The notes: generated by a model not told the origin, from the sequence alone. DNA of 64,000 nucleotides from Boswellia sacra (GCA_013180625.2 SNVD02006118.1:176296-240295), one strand, 5' to 3'; positions 9,998-21,660 are shown, counted from the first letter of the stretch. Made by a program: numbers and translations.

Positions 9998-10582
9998 CTA
10001 TGAGTCGGGGATTTGCTTCCCATCCAGTTTTCTTATAAACTGGCAAACAGGGTCGTTTTTAGTCAGATTCCCTAGACTATAACACTGCAATTCATCACGA
10101 AATTGTGTCCATAGATTAAGCAATTCACGCTGAACAAGTCCACAAGAATGTGACTCGAGAGTTAATAAAACATTATCCAGCGACTCATTACTCAAACCAT
10201 TCTTAATAAATGAAAGTTTATCTTCTCTATTCCTGGACACAAAACCTAATGAACGACAAGTCTGGTTACAATTCCATCTAGCACATTTATAACATACTTG
10301 TAACCTTTTTGCTCTTCGCCTCTTGGCGTAGTAGCTTTTTCCTATACCAGGCATGTATTTTGCGAGATTAATGTCTGGCTCACCGGACAATCTCACCTTG
10401 GCTTCGATAAGCCATCGGATATCTGCAGGCACATTTAGGAGCATCAACGTCCAAAGTCTGGTCATTCGTACTTTATAAATTTTAAACACAGTATTTTGAG
10501 GAAGTGAAGGGAAATATTTACGAACGTTCGACAGAAAGATATCAGCATCCATTGAAGAGGAGACAAAGAGAGATATTACCAA
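9998..10582 (-). CDS. Unrecognised 194-codon ORF, right copy
   Basis: Differs from the left copy at about eight positions (visible protein changes Ala/Thr, Asp/Gly, Leu/Ile and Ala/Val) and keeps the CX2CX4CX3C cysteines and the full frame. Two open copies at low divergence mean either recent duplication or retained coding; four silent to four replacement changes is too few to tell. After the stop the same frame runs on for about 27 codons (KAFQPLLDV...) before the next stop, suggesting the source protein may have been longer. Function unknown. Confidence 0.45.
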   Translation of the reverse strand: MVISLFVSSSMDADIFLSNVRKYFPSLPQNTVFKIYKVRMTRLWTLMLLNVPADIRWLIEAKVRLSGEPDINLAKYMPGIGKSYYAKRRRAKRLQVCYKCARWNCNQTCRSLGFVSRNREDKLSFIKNGLSNESLDNVLLTLESHSCGLVQRELLNLWTQFRDELQCYSLGNLTKNDPVCQFIRKLDGKQIPDS

Positions 10583-10700
10583 TAATATGATTGAGTCTGT
10601 TCTTCTCCAAGATATCCACGTTTCAAACCTTCGGGCAATGGCTTCAACTCCTGTTTGGATGTTTCCTCAAGCTGTTGCACAAATGAATTCGAAGCACGGA
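10583..10700 (-). pseudogene. Gypsy pol linker fragment
   Basis: Again QELKPLPEGLKRAYLGEEQT on the minus strand, with a frame break into the 194-codon ORF. Because another protease/linker lies at 11.18-12.0 kb on the same strand, the element holds two linker segments in series, evidence for an inserted foreign pol piece. Confidence 0.65.
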
Positions 10701-10954
10701 ATAATCAAATTAAACAAAAGGAAGGAAAAGAAAAGAACAGAAACGAAACTAAAGACACATGAAAGAGATAACAATACAATAGCGAACAAAAGTAAAAAAA
10801 AAAGTAAAAAAATATAAAAACAAATAAGATAGATGGCAAAGAGAAATAAAACCTGATCAATTTGATGGCCTATGAAAGGAATCTCCTCGAGACACAAAAA
10901 TCAATCATTATTACCTCATTTTATTTTTCTTTTCTTTTTTTTAATTTATTTTTC

Positions 10955-11020
10955 AAAAACATTGGGTTGCCTCCCAATAAGCGCTTGGTTTAACGTCCTC
11001 AGCCCGACGTTGGTTCCATC
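10955..11020 (-). other. Motif at the end of the truncated gypsy ORF
   Basis: Minus strand reads GACGTTAAACCAAGCGCTTA then TTGGGAGGCAACCCAATG. I recall this GCGCTT...GGGAGGCAACCCA motif next to gag/pol ends in many plant gypsy elements; this is recollection, not a search. Here it marks the switch from coding to non-coding sequence. Confidence 0.4.
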
Positions 11021-11029
11021 ATGGGAGGG

Positions 11030-12024
11030 TCTAATCTCCGCTGTGCTTCTCTAGTGGGCTTGGATCCTTCTTCCAACAAGAATTGGTGCATGCATATGGC
11101 TGGGCCTTGGATGTTAGCAATCGTCCACCCAATAGCTGTTTTGTGGTCTGTAAGTATTCGGACGAGTTTCTCTTCTTGTATTCATGCAAGGCCCATTTCC
11201 ATTGTAACTGGCAAAGTATCATTCTCACCCAAGAATCCATGATTCAAATGATCTGGCAGTGACTTAAGCTCCAAGGTATTGGCTTTTGTCACAAAATAGA
11301 GAAGTTTCACATTAGATAAAGGAAATTGAATGCATGAAACATCATAGCTATTTGTGGTTATGGCTATGGTCTCATCTAAGCTTGCCACAGCTTCCTCCAT
11401 TTCTTTGGACACTTGTATCAACCTTCTTGATTCATTGAAATTTTCTGTCCCTATATGCTCACTAATAGCTACAACCAATCCATTCTTGCGAGTTAACTCA
11501 AAATATTGTTGTGGCAAAGAATCAACAACGTCAACTGTAAAAACAGAATGTAAGTCACTAGAGTACCTCATTGCCTCAAAAATATTGAAACATATCACCT
11601 TGCCATCAAACTCTATGATGAGAGTGCCATCATGAACATCAATGTTGGTTCTAACAGTTTTCGAGAATGGTCTCCCTAAAAGAATCGGAGTTGGATTAGG
11701 AGATGTCTCATCCTCTATTTCAAGGACATAGAAGTTTGCTGGGAAAACCAATTGATTCACCTGCACAAGCACATCTTCCACAACTCTTTTGGGATATGCA
11801 TTAAAATGATCAGCAAGTTGAATGGTAATACCAGTTTTCGCAAAAGGTCTAAGATTTAAAGAAGCATAAATAGAATATGGCATGACATTAATAGATGCTT
11901 CTAAATCTAATATAGCTCTTTCAAACTTAGTTTTACCAATGGTGCATGGAATGGTGATCGTACCTGGATTATTGCATTTCGGAGAAATTTTTCTTTGTAG
12001 TACAGCTGAAATATTTTCCCCCAC
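11030..12024 (-). pseudogene. Gypsy aspartic protease and start of pol, truncated
   Basis: The minus strand encodes a retropepsin-like region: AVLQRKISPKCNNPGTITIP, then LDLEASINVMPYSIYASLNL, VVEDVLVQVNQLVFPANFYV, and ILLGRPF...IDVHDGTL. The active-site loop usually read DLGA is DLEA here, so the Gly is lost. After the linker LELKSLPDHLNHGFLGEND the frame shifts and pol continues for about 50 codons (TAIGWTIANIQG, EEGSKPTREAQRRLDP) and then ends. No RT, RNase H or integrase of this lineage follows, so the element depended on others for replication. Confidence 0.85.
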
Positions 12025-12099
12025 ACTTACTTTCTCATTCCCTTTTAACTTTCTCTTGCTGGTGTATAACTCCTTGAGACATTTTGTATAACAAGGTAC

Positions 12100-13027
12100 T
12101 TGCTCGGTAGCATCTAGAAGTCATATATTTATCTCGATTTTACGAGAAGTTTCCAGGATTTCTTGTTTTTGTTCCTCCTTCTTCAATTTTGTCATTCTGC
12201 TAGGAAAAAGTGGAGGAGTAACATAAGAAGGAATAGCAGTTTTAAGACTTACCTTAGAGGATGATGTCTTGTTCATGGTGGAAGTGGTGTCATCTTCTTC
12301 ATCAGTTTGTGATTTCTTTGGCAGGACATCTAATTACTCTCCATTTTGCAAAGTTATCACACAAGCATTCTCTCTTGGATTGATCACCGTTTGAGAAGAT
12401 AATTTTTTTGAGTCTTGGCCCTCGAATTTGCTCATGCTAGTAGCCAATTGTCCCATTTGATTTGCCAGGTTTTGGATACTTGCCCCAGTTTCTGCTGGAA
12501 TTGCATTGTGCTAGTGGCAAGTGCATTAACAATATCCTGGAGTGACATACCTGAGTTTTCTGGAGCTGGTTGGTGCTGGTTATGGCATTGGTGGTGGTTG
12601 CATTTGAAATGGTTGCTGCACTCTAGGTTGATTAAAACCTTGTGGCCGATTTGGTATGGCATTTGGGATGATTGGTTGATGATTCCAGTAATTAAAATTA
12701 GGGTGATCTCCCCATCCGCATTGTAAGTGTTAGAGAAGGATCATACCATTGCCTTGTTTGTCCTGGAAATCCATCCATGGCATTGGCTTGTTCCATATCT
12801 CCTTGCAAAGTTAGATACATGTCGATTGGATGCTCCATGGTAGAATATACCTCACATGCATAAGATTTCTGCATATGTCCTACAGCCATGTTTTCCACAA
12901 GAGAAGTTAACTCAAAAAGTTGTTGTTTAATGTTCGGAGTGGTTACCTCATTTACTCTCCATGGTAGTTGTGGCTTAAATCCGCCACTGAATTGATGGAA
13001 GTTTACTGCCATGTCGTCTAAACACAA
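12100..13027 (-). pseudogene. gag: Gypsy gag fragments
   Basis: Pieces of gag in at least two frames. Nearest the PBS is a segment with the zinc-knuckle area (YACEVYSTMEHPIDMYLTLQ), where two of the expected Cys are Tyr, so the knuckle is broken. The next piece includes MSLQDIVNALATSTMQFQQ, a conserved coiled segment of these gags. The N-terminal capsid part is absent; only 100 bp separate the visible start from the LTR. Stops and frameshifts make it inactive. Confidence 0.75.
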
Positions 13028-13100
13028 ACAATTAAAAAAGAAAAAAAATAAAAATATGAATCAACAATGAAAACAAAATAACAAATCGATTAGATAATCA

Positions 13101-13119
13101 ATCCCCGACAACGGCGCCA
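13101..13119 (-). other. Primer-binding site for tRNA-Asp
   Basis: Minus strand reads TGGCGCCGTTGTCGGGGAT, complementary to the 3' end of plant tRNA-Asp with one mismatch. It lies 6 bp inside the LTR at 13126, the usual layout for Athila/Tat-branch elements, and fixes the orientation as minus. Confidence 0.9.
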
Positions 13120-13125
13120 AAAACT

Positions 13126-14540
13126 TGATGCGTTCGAAACTAGCAAGTATACTAGTCGCACAAGTAATAAAGTGATAAGTAAGATATCGTTCTCACGAGG
13201 ATTGATTCTAATTGAATTTGTTATTTTACAGTAAAAACAGAATAAACGGGGGGTTTTGTTTATTGATTAACTAGATGAAATATTAATGTAAGTAAAGAAT
13301 AACACATTGCTAACTTAATTGAAGTGAGAATTAATCAATGACAGAAATTTGGCCAAGGGATCATTCTCTGCCACAAGATATGAATTTGCGAATTAATCAT
13401 AGAATTGTCATCCAATTACACCATTGAAATTATCAACCGTAGATAACAACAAGCTCTGTTATCCCAATCTTTTCTTACTTTGTTGTTAAATAAAACATGC
13501 TCTTTATTTAATTTCTATCCATTAAACAACCTAGAACAAACTCTCTAAATTTAATTCAATGGATGCATTACGATAAGAAAGATAGGTTGATCTAAGCAAT
13601 AAACGCACAAGCTCGGATTATTTAACTTAGGTTGCATTCTCCAATTGCAATCTCTGATCACAATTTTGCTACTAAGGATTAGAAATTCAAGACAATTACG
13701 GATCAAGATTTCTACTCTAGCAATTGACAACAATCAGATTATATTCAGTTGGCCATTCCAAATACAATCAGCAAGCAATCATAAGCATTAGATATGGGAA
13801 AATACAAGCAACTTCAATTAGAGAATTGGATAACAACTTCTTGCACAATCAACTCACAAAAACCATATCAAGGGCTTTGAAATCACCCTCAACCAATTCA
13901 GATTCAGTTACACATGTTCAAAAACGTCATAAATACAATACAATACATAAAAATTCCAGAAGATGAAAGGGAAATGATGAACTTAGCAAATCTGATGAAA
14001 TCTCTTAGGATTTGTAGTTCTTCCTCTTTCCAAGCCTTCAATCTCCTTCAAGAGCTCTAAGAGATGAGAGAAATCCAAAGATGCAGCCTCTAACACGTTC
14101 TCCCCCTTTTCAAGTCATTCAAATAAAACCCTACGATGTGTTTATATACTCTGCTACAGTAACCTGCTACAGTGTCCCGTATTATACATGCTACAGTGAT
14201 TTGTTGAATTACATTTCTACGCTTCTCACACTGTTTTGATTATAACTTTTGGTACACTGAATGGATTTATGAACCGTAAATTTCTCTAGAAAATAGACTT
14301 CGAGACCTTTCTAACGGTATATAAAATGTTATCCAGTTCATTGTATATCAATACAATTAAATCCTAGAAGATGGTTGACTAGCAGAGGTGAAAATGAAGG
14401 GTTTTACTTCACTTTGGTGCAAGTTCCTCCAAAACTCCTACAAACATCAAAACTGCACAAAAACATAAAAATACCAAGGATTATAGCAAAGAAACATAAA
14501 TGAATTGATATGAAAATGATACATAAATAGACACCTATCA
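13126..14540 (-). mobile_element. 5' LTR of the gypsy element (right copy)
   Basis: 1415 bp, TGATGCG...CCTATCA on the plus strand, followed by TTCAT (14541-14545), the same pentamer that precedes the left LTR at 181-185. It adjoins the PBS, so it is the 5' LTR of a minus-strand element. Beyond TTCAT comes the Tat pol fragment, cut at FRVTN exactly as beside the left LTR. Confidence 0.9.
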
Positions 14541-14545
14541 TTCAT

Positions 14546-16272
14546 CAATTGGTGACTCTAAACTCCAACTTCTTGGCAAAAGAGATGACTTCTTCAGTTG
14601 GTGAGACCAAAATAACCCTTATTTCAGCATCGTATATATTTATAGCTTCATCGAAGAGCATTCTCCATTCCACTACCGAGATTACCCCTAGATGTTCATC
14701 TAGGAAATCCACCTCCTATGGCTCATCATCGTCAACCGTATTCATGGCCAAAAATTCTACTACTACCCTTGTTTTCACCACATTTTTTGTGACATACTCG
14801 ATGTTGAATTTTGACAATTGCACTAGCCATCTTGCTAGTTTGCCTACCAAGGATGGTGCTTCATAAAGATACTTCATCGGATCCTCCATCGAGACAACCT
14901 TAATCTTCGAAGACTGAAAATAATGCCTCAACTTATTTAAGAGCCACACCATGGCTAAGCACATCTTCTCCACGTAATTGTATTTCATCTTGTATGGCAG
15001 CAACTTCTTGCTAAGATAATAGATGGCATGCTCCACACAATTCTTATCTTCTTGTTCTTGCATAGCATTGATGGCCTCCTCCTCAAGAGCAAGGTAGAGA
15101 ATAAAATTTTTACTAGGTCTTGACGGTTTTAAGACTGGCAGATTCTGTAAATACTTCTTAATATTCTCAAATGCCTTTTGGTACTTATCATTCCACTCGA
15201 TCGGCTAATCCTTTTTTAGGAATCTAAAGATCGGTGCACAAACTAATGTTAATTTGGTAATGAATCGACTGACATATTGAATCTTCCCAAGAAACCCTCG
15301 AACTTCTTTTTCGATCTTAGGCGATGGCATCTCCGTAATTACCTTAACCTTTTCTGGATTTACCTCTATTCCCTTCTTACCAACTACAAACCCTAACAAC
15401 TTCCCTAAGCTGACTCCAAAGACACACTTTTTTAAATTGAGCTACAACTTATACTTCTTTGCCTTTTCTAGGAATTTGTCTAAAGCTTCAAAGTGACCTC
15501 TCGAGTCTCAGATTTCACCATCATGTCATCTACATAAATCTTCTATCTCCTTATGCATCATGTCATGAAATAATGTTATCGCCATTCGTTAGTAAGTTGC
15601 CCCTACATTCTTTAACCTGAAGGGCATCACCTTGTAACAATAGGTTCCCCATTCCATAATGAAAGCCGTTTTCATCTTGTCTTCATTGGCCATCATTATT
15701 TGGTTGCACCTAGAAAACCCATCCATAAAGGAAAACATTACTGGATGCTGTCTACTAACACATCAATGCGAGGTAAAGGAAAATCATCCTTCGGCGAGGC
15801 CTTATTCAAGTCTCTGTAATCAACACATATTCAGACCCTTCCATCCTTCTTTGGCACTGGCACGATGTTGGCTAACCATTCCAGATACTTTATCATATCT
15901 AGAAACTTGGCTTCAATCTATTTGTAGACTTCCTCCTTGATTTTTTGAGCCCATTTCCATCTCAAACCTTCTCAACTTCTGCTTGATTGGCTTCATGTGC
16001 GTATACATAAGAAGTGTTTGCTCAGTGATACTTCTACTAATTCTAGGCATGTCATCGTAGGACCAGGTGAAGACTTTTTCATATTTCTTCAGTAATTTTT
16101 CAAATCTTTCTCTCTTCAAGAGTTGGGTCAAATGTAATGCATCTGTTTTTGGGTTTTTCAAATGTACCAAGATTAATGTCATTAGTTTGAATGCTAGGAA
16201 TGCCAAATATGCTAGTGAAATGCAAAATATGATGCACAATGCTGTTGGGAAAGACACCACATAAGTAAGCAA
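14546..16272 (-). pseudogene. pol: Tat-lineage pol fragment: RT, RNase H, start of archaeal-type RNase H (longer copy)
   Basis: 14546-15655 matches 1604-2712 closely and extends to 16272 with the rest of RT: the linker motif FTWSYDDMPRI, KPIKQKLRR, and near 15830 the RT finger region (VPKKDG...CVDYRDLN in broken form). Frame breaks and stops (for example TAG near 15207) abolish function. Protease and gag are absent to the right; similarity ends about 45 bp before the Tat LTR at 16318. The archaeal-type RNase H is cut at the LTR. Confidence 0.85.
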
Positions 16273-16317
16273 ACTAATTCTTTATTGCATCAAACTTTAA
16301 AACAGAGAAAATGTCCT

Positions 16318-18141
16318 TGTGAACAAGGCTTTCATCTATTTAGAAGTTTGCGGCCACGACAATGTATCAAAGCCTATTTTTAGACATAAGGGAATACAAA
16401 CGAGTCATGGAAACATTTGAAGAAATGAAGTCATCACCCAATTATTCAATTGGAAATGAATGGAGGCAATCTGATCCCTCGCTTCAGGCCTAAACTACCC
16501 TCATCGCTTTAGAGATGGGTAAAGTATACCAATTAAGAACAACTCATGTTGCTATATAGTCCACCTTAGTTGTTCATTTTATGTGCACATTATTCATTTT
16601 ATCTTCTTTAAGCAAGTGAGGTATATTGAACCAATACAATTGTACATTCATGCAAAGAAAGAGGGAAGAGAATTGAATTACATTTCCTTTCAAACATGGG
16701 GATAAGGAGAGGATTACATTGCCATTTAACAATAAAACAATTTCTATAAAATATTCCATACATCCATAAAAGAGATCATACATTTGAATATCAAATATAA
16801 ACAATCACTTCGAGCCTCAATAGATAATGAATTCCTCACCACCATATGTGAGTCTATTCAATGTCTATCAAGCCTCTTTCAATGCATTATTCAAACATGC
16901 ATTCAGTTATTCTAAGTGATGGTCCCTTACCACCAACGTGAGTCCACCACCACATCATGATATCATACAATTAAACATGGTATATTCATACATGTGTTCA
17001 TATCAATTAGTTAGAATTCTAAATAAAGCCATAACCTAGAAGCATGCCACTTCGACCTAAATTTGATAATTCTATCATGGTAATTCTACCTATTACTATT
17101 CTTGCATAATTCATATCCATTTATAATAAATCATGGCATTTCCAGCCCAATTCGATCAATCAAAATCAAACAAAGCTATTCTAACTCAACCAAAGCATTC
17201 AAGAGTAATTAAGGTAATTCACACCTATTTGATGTTATTTATTAGCACACTCTAAAGCACTCATAAGTTCTCCTAGTATGATTCTAATCATGTGCTCGTA
17301 AGCATGTTTCTAAGTGTTCGCAAAGAAAATAAACCCTAGACATGATTCTATTAAAGAAAGGAAAGTGAACTTATCTTGACACGATTATCCATCTTACAAA
17401 ACAAAAAAGGGTTGGAACAATTAATAATAACCCCTAAACATGCCTCTAAGCATAAAAATAAATCCTAAACATGGTAATTCTAAATAAGAAAAATAAATTA
17501 GAAAAGAGGAGGGAGAAAGGAGAACTGCTCTCAGGACATACCCTTTCCGGGTTTAGAGCAATACTAGATGCCTAAGAAAATATAAGACTATAAAGGACTT
17601 CTTAGAATCCTTACAAGTGTGTGCTAGAGGGAGAGAGAGAGAGAGAGAGATAGGATTTCTGGATGCCTTGGAAGTGAGAAACGGGCTATTTATATATGAG
17701 AGGGTTGAGTTGAAAAGGGAGAAGAAAAATAACAAGGGAAGGTCTCATAAAAAATTTTCCAAGAATACGTGACCAACAACTGGCCAAGACTTTGACAGCC
17801 AATTGGTTGTTGAATACCAGACCTTCTTATTTTGCAACTTTTCAGTGCCGTGTCTTCTGACTTTTGTCTGTTTAATTGCACATAACTTTTTAAGTTCAAC
17901 TCCGATTTGTAATCAGTAAATTTCTACAAAAACTAGAGATCCGTAACTTCACAATGGTATATGAGTAATCACTAGATTCTTCTTCGATTGATTTTTGTGA
18001 TTTTTTTGAATTCATTTGTTAGTTTTCAAGACTTTTGGTTGGTTTCTTCTAATCCTTCTCACTCTGGCTTCTAAAGCCATTTCAATCATTTCCATTACTC
18101 GACATTCATCTTTATTTCATAATCGAGACTGAAAAATTACA
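16318..18141 (-). mobile_element. Tat/Ogre-like 3' LTR
   Basis: Starts TGTGAACAAGGCTTTCATC and ends near AAAAATTACA on the plus strand, about 1.82 kb. It aligns along its length with the 2.11-kb solo LTR at 46452-48564, whose edges are fixed by a target-site duplication. The integrase at 21.9-22.9 kb lies to the right on the minus strand, so this is the 3' end of that element. The preceding pentamer GTCCT (16313-16317) could be the target-site duplication; its partner is lost. A GA microsatellite lies at about 17630-17651. Confidence 0.75.
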
Positions 18142-19895
18142 GCTTGTCCTTTACTTTGGAGAAGTTTGTGAGACACAAAAATCAACAAAGCACTTTCTCT
18201 TCGTCTTTCATTTTCTCACCAAAACGTCTTCACCTTCATCTTCATTCTGTTAGACTTCTCATCATCTTTTTTCCACTTCCATTCTTATAAAAAGATGTGG
18301 CCATTCAAGGGCTAATGAGCCCATTCAAGGGCTAGTGTGCCCATTTAAGGGCTAATGTGCATCCTTCTAATGCATGCACTACACTCTTCCAGTGTGGAGA
18401 GATGCATCATTATGATGCACAATATGCACTCTTGCCCATTCAAGGGCTGATGTGCATCCTTCTAATGCATCTGATGCACTCTTCTAGTGTGAATAGATGC
18501 ATCCTTATGATGCACATTATGCATTCTTCTAGTGTAGACAAATGCATCTTTCTAATGCATAAAGTGCATCTCTGTGATGCTAAGATAAAACACTCTTTAG
18601 TGCACCTACGTTTTAGCGTTTCTAATACTCTCCAGTGTACCTATTTCCTAGGGCTTGTAACACTCTTCAATGCACATATTCTAAGAGCTTCAAACGCTAT
18701 TAAGTGCACCTACTTCTTAGGGTTTTCAACACTCTTTAGTATGCCTCTTCTTCGGGTTTTCAACACTCTTTAGTGTGCCTCTTCTTAAAGTGTATGCCTA
18801 TTCTAAGGGCTTAAAATACTCTTAAATGCACCTACTTCTAAGGGTTTTGTTCTAATGCATGCCCATAGGAAAAACGTCTAAGATGCACTACTTCACAGTT
18901 TTTAGACCTTTTCATTCCTCATGCTTTCAACTAAGTACTCTTCATTCTTCCTTGATCTCTCTAGAGTTTGCATTCATTGGGTTTCATGCCTTTCTTTTGA
19001 GTATTCTTCATTCTATTTTCAATTTCTTTAGTCCATTGGGCGAAAATTCTTGTTTCACTATGCTTGAACATTCTTTGTTCTTGATTTCTTCAAAGTTTGC
19101 ATTCGTGGGACCCTTTACTAAGGAATTCTTATCATGCTATCGATTCTTAGACTCGCTGAGGATTCTTTCGTTATCTTTGCAAATTCTTGCAAAATATCAA
19201 ACATCTATGTTTCAATATTTTCATGATGATGGTGATGAGTGAAGACTATCGCCATCAGCTTCCTTCATATTGATTTCTTTCTTTTGCTCATTTTGCTTTC
19301 ATGTATGAACTTCTATGTTTCAATTTTTTCATGATATATAATCAAGGCAATCAAATTTCCAAGATTCAATGAAAATTTTCTATTTTCAGTTTCGTACACG
19401 CTTATTAAAATGTGCATATCTTCATCAATTTACTTCAAAATTTGTTCAAAACTATTCCTATATCATCATATATTCAATTATGAAAAAGATTTCAAAATCT
19501 GGAAATCACATGCTCGAAACTGCTCATTGATACCCATCCTAGAAGATGAAAGACGCGTGAAAGAAGGAATTAGAGGGCTTTTTGCTCTACCAACCACTGA
19601 CCAACTGTCTGACCGATGGCCAGTTATCATATTGTTGGCCCGCTATTAGATCGTCGATCAACTATCATGAAACCGTCAGCCAGTGGTCAGACAGTTGGCT
19701 GGCAGTCCTTTGATTGCCTGCTGGTGGTCTTCCCTCCTCTTGCCTTTTTTACTTTGTTTTTTGCACTATTTAAGTGTTGCTTCTCTCCATTATTTCTTCA
19801 CACCTGTTAATATTTTCCTCCCTCTTTTCTTGAGTTTTCTTTTGCGCTCTTCGATGTCTCTTCACGCTTTTCAACATGTTTGAGGCTTCTCTTAA
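18142..19895 (-). other. Long 3' non-coding region of the Tat element
   Basis: Begins next to the LTR with a sequence also found at 7.1 kb inverted. 18300-18850 holds short repeats (CCCATTCAAGGGCTAATGTG, CTTCTAATGCATGCACTAC and CACTCTTTAGTG-type units). The remainder is AT-rich without a credible gene. Long 3' regions with tandem repeats are known for Tat/Ogre elements. Confidence 0.55.
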
Positions 19896-19899
19896 GACC

Positions 19900-20485
19900 T
19901 TCTAGCCTTTCTTGAAGCTTCTAAAAGATGATGATTGGAGACGACTCAAATCCAGTAATCTCTACAATTTAAAGTTCCTTCGACATGTGAAGCTAGACAT
20001 TCCTTTTCTTAAGGAATGCATGATCTTCTGGGATCCTCATGAACACCTTTTCCACTTTAATAGGAAGAGCTTTGCCCCCTATATGAGGAATTCTTTGCCA
20101 TACTTAGTTGTCATTTGTCCAGTTATGAGAGCGTCATTCTGCCTACTATTGAGACACTATCGATGTCTGATCTTGTTAACTTTTTTGACTTTCTGATTTC
20201 TACCATAGGCATTCACACCAAAGGTGGAAGGGTGACGTTGTCTTCCATCATCCCTTTATTTGAGATGATGGATAAGATCTTGTTCGGTTGGTTTTGCCTT
20301 CTTGCGTAGTTTCTAGTAGTCTCACCAGACGATCTCGAGGATCCATATCTTATGGCTATCATTCCTTAGATGGGACCCAATTTCATATAGCAGTTCCCTT
20401 GATTCTTGCTGAAACATTGGTCAGACTAGATCATTTCAAAATTGATCTAAGTCAAAGGTTTAGTGGTAGTCTTCTCTTTCTTCAG
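19900..20485 (+). pseudogene. Plant mobile domain (PMD) ORF, antisense to pol, first part
   Basis: On the plus strand, opposite to the Tat pol, the translation runs KLLKDDDWRRL, then FLKECMIFWDPHEHLFHFN, a frameshift, EELCPLYEEFFAIL and later TIGIHTKGGRVTLSS. The FWDPxxHxFxF...EELCPxxEEF pattern is characteristic of the plant mobile domain (MAIN/MAIL1 family; transposon-related). The segment ends at CAG followed by GTATTT, a possible splice donor. At least one frameshift and several stops are present. Additional ORFs, some antisense and PMD-like, have been reported between integrase and the 3' LTR in Tat-lineage elements. Confidence 0.7.
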
Positions 20486-20499
20486 GTATTTTTCTTTTA

Positions 20500-21065
20500 A
20501 GCCTAATTTTTACCTAAGTCGCCCTTTTGGGTTTTCGACTTAGGGAGTTCATTTTTTCTTCACTCTTTTTTTTATGCTATAATGTTGGCCTAAGCCACCC
20601 TTTCGAGTTTTCTACTTAGCAAGATTGCTCTAACTTTTGCTTGAGTCACCCTTTCTGGGTTTTCAACTCAGTGGGCTTTTTCTTCTTTTTCTTTTACCCT
20701 AACTTTGCCTGAGTCACCCTTTTCAGGTTCTCAACTCAACAACCTTTTTATTTTTCTTCTATGCCGTAACTTTTGCTTGAGGTACCCTTTCTGAGTTTTC
20801 AACTCAGCAGGCTTTTTCTTTTGCCGTAACTTTTACTTGAGCTGCCCTTTTTTGGTTTTCAACTAAGCATGCTTTTTCTTTTGCCCTAACTTTGCCTGAG
20901 CTGCCCTTTTCAAGTTTTCAACTCAGCAGGCTTTTTCTTTTGCCCTAACTTTTGCCTGAGCTACCCTTTTCGAGTTTTCAACTTAGTGGGCTTTTTCTTT
21001 TTCTTCTATGCCCTAACTTTCGCCTAAGCTGCCCTTTTCAGGTTTTCAACGTAGTAGGTTTTTTC
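20500..21065. repeat. About 60-bp tandem repeat (eight to nine units)
   Basis: Units resemble GCCCTAACTTTGCCTGAGCT, then GCCCTTTTCAGGTTTTCAAC, then TCAGCAGGCTTTTTCTTTT. The array lies between the two PMD-like parts, right after the putative splice donor, and so may sit in an intron of the antisense gene. Confidence 0.8.
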
Positions 21066-21119
21066 TTATTTTCCTTTTCTTTTATTTCTTTTTTTTTTTT
21101 AAGATTTGGTTACAAGAGA

Positions 21120-21660
21120 GACTATTCATTCTAGTATTGCTTGAGGAAGATATTTTATATTACAATCGTTGGCTTCATATGAGGAGGAGACTTGAGAGAC
21201 GTTCTTCTTATGTTGACTGGCTTTGAGTCATTCCAGATACTCGAATTCGTTGGCATTGTCCATGATAGAGGCTGGAGCATGTGACAGTCGAAACTTACAT
21301 TGAATGCGTGCCTTTGGCAGGTTTCACCCATAGTTCATTCTGTGATCTTGCTAGACTACATCATTAGTAAGGACTTAAGTAAAGGATTGTGGATTCACTA
21401 ACTACTTTCAGTCCTAGAGACTGTTTGTTCATTATCTAGAGCATGTGGAGGATTCTTGGTCACATCGGACCATCAAGAGAAATCTGTTCCATGATCTTGA
21501 CTTTGAGGTAGACAAGTGATATAAGGATTAGGTGACCTTTCAATCTTCTATTCCTGATCCTGCTATTCAAGCCAGACGGTGTTATAAGCAACACTACGAG
21601 CCTATTTGTAGTACAGTGAAGAGGCAATGACAACATTGATAGTTTTACTATTAGCTTAGA
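21120..21660 (+). pseudogene. Probable second part of the antisense PMD gene
   Basis: Plus-strand reading around 21420-21620 gives pieces such as HVEDSWSHRTIKRNLF, QSSIPDPAIQARRCYKQHYE. Its position after the first PMD part and the minisatellite suggests the C-terminal portion of the same gene. No intact frame. The assignment rests mainly on position and a weak resemblance. Confidence 0.35.

Larger units (their letters stand above)
9893..10770 (-). repeat. Duplicated block, right copy (matches 2713-3600)
   Basis: Carries the same 194-codon ORF and pol linker as the left copy. Here it lies inside the gypsy element between the LOG retrocopy and the gag-protease region, in the element's orientation, so this is probably the parental location. 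Confidence 0.8.

Noticed and set aside
13101..13119. tRNA-Asp gene
   Set aside because: Only the 3' 19 bases of the tRNA are matched, next to an LTR; this is a primer-binding site. The same applies at 40405-40423.
186..14540. One intact 14.4-kb LTR retrotransposon bounded by TTCAT
   Set aside because: The left LTR is followed by TTCAT and Tat pol and has no polypurine tract, so it is not the 3' LTR of this element despite the matching pentamers.
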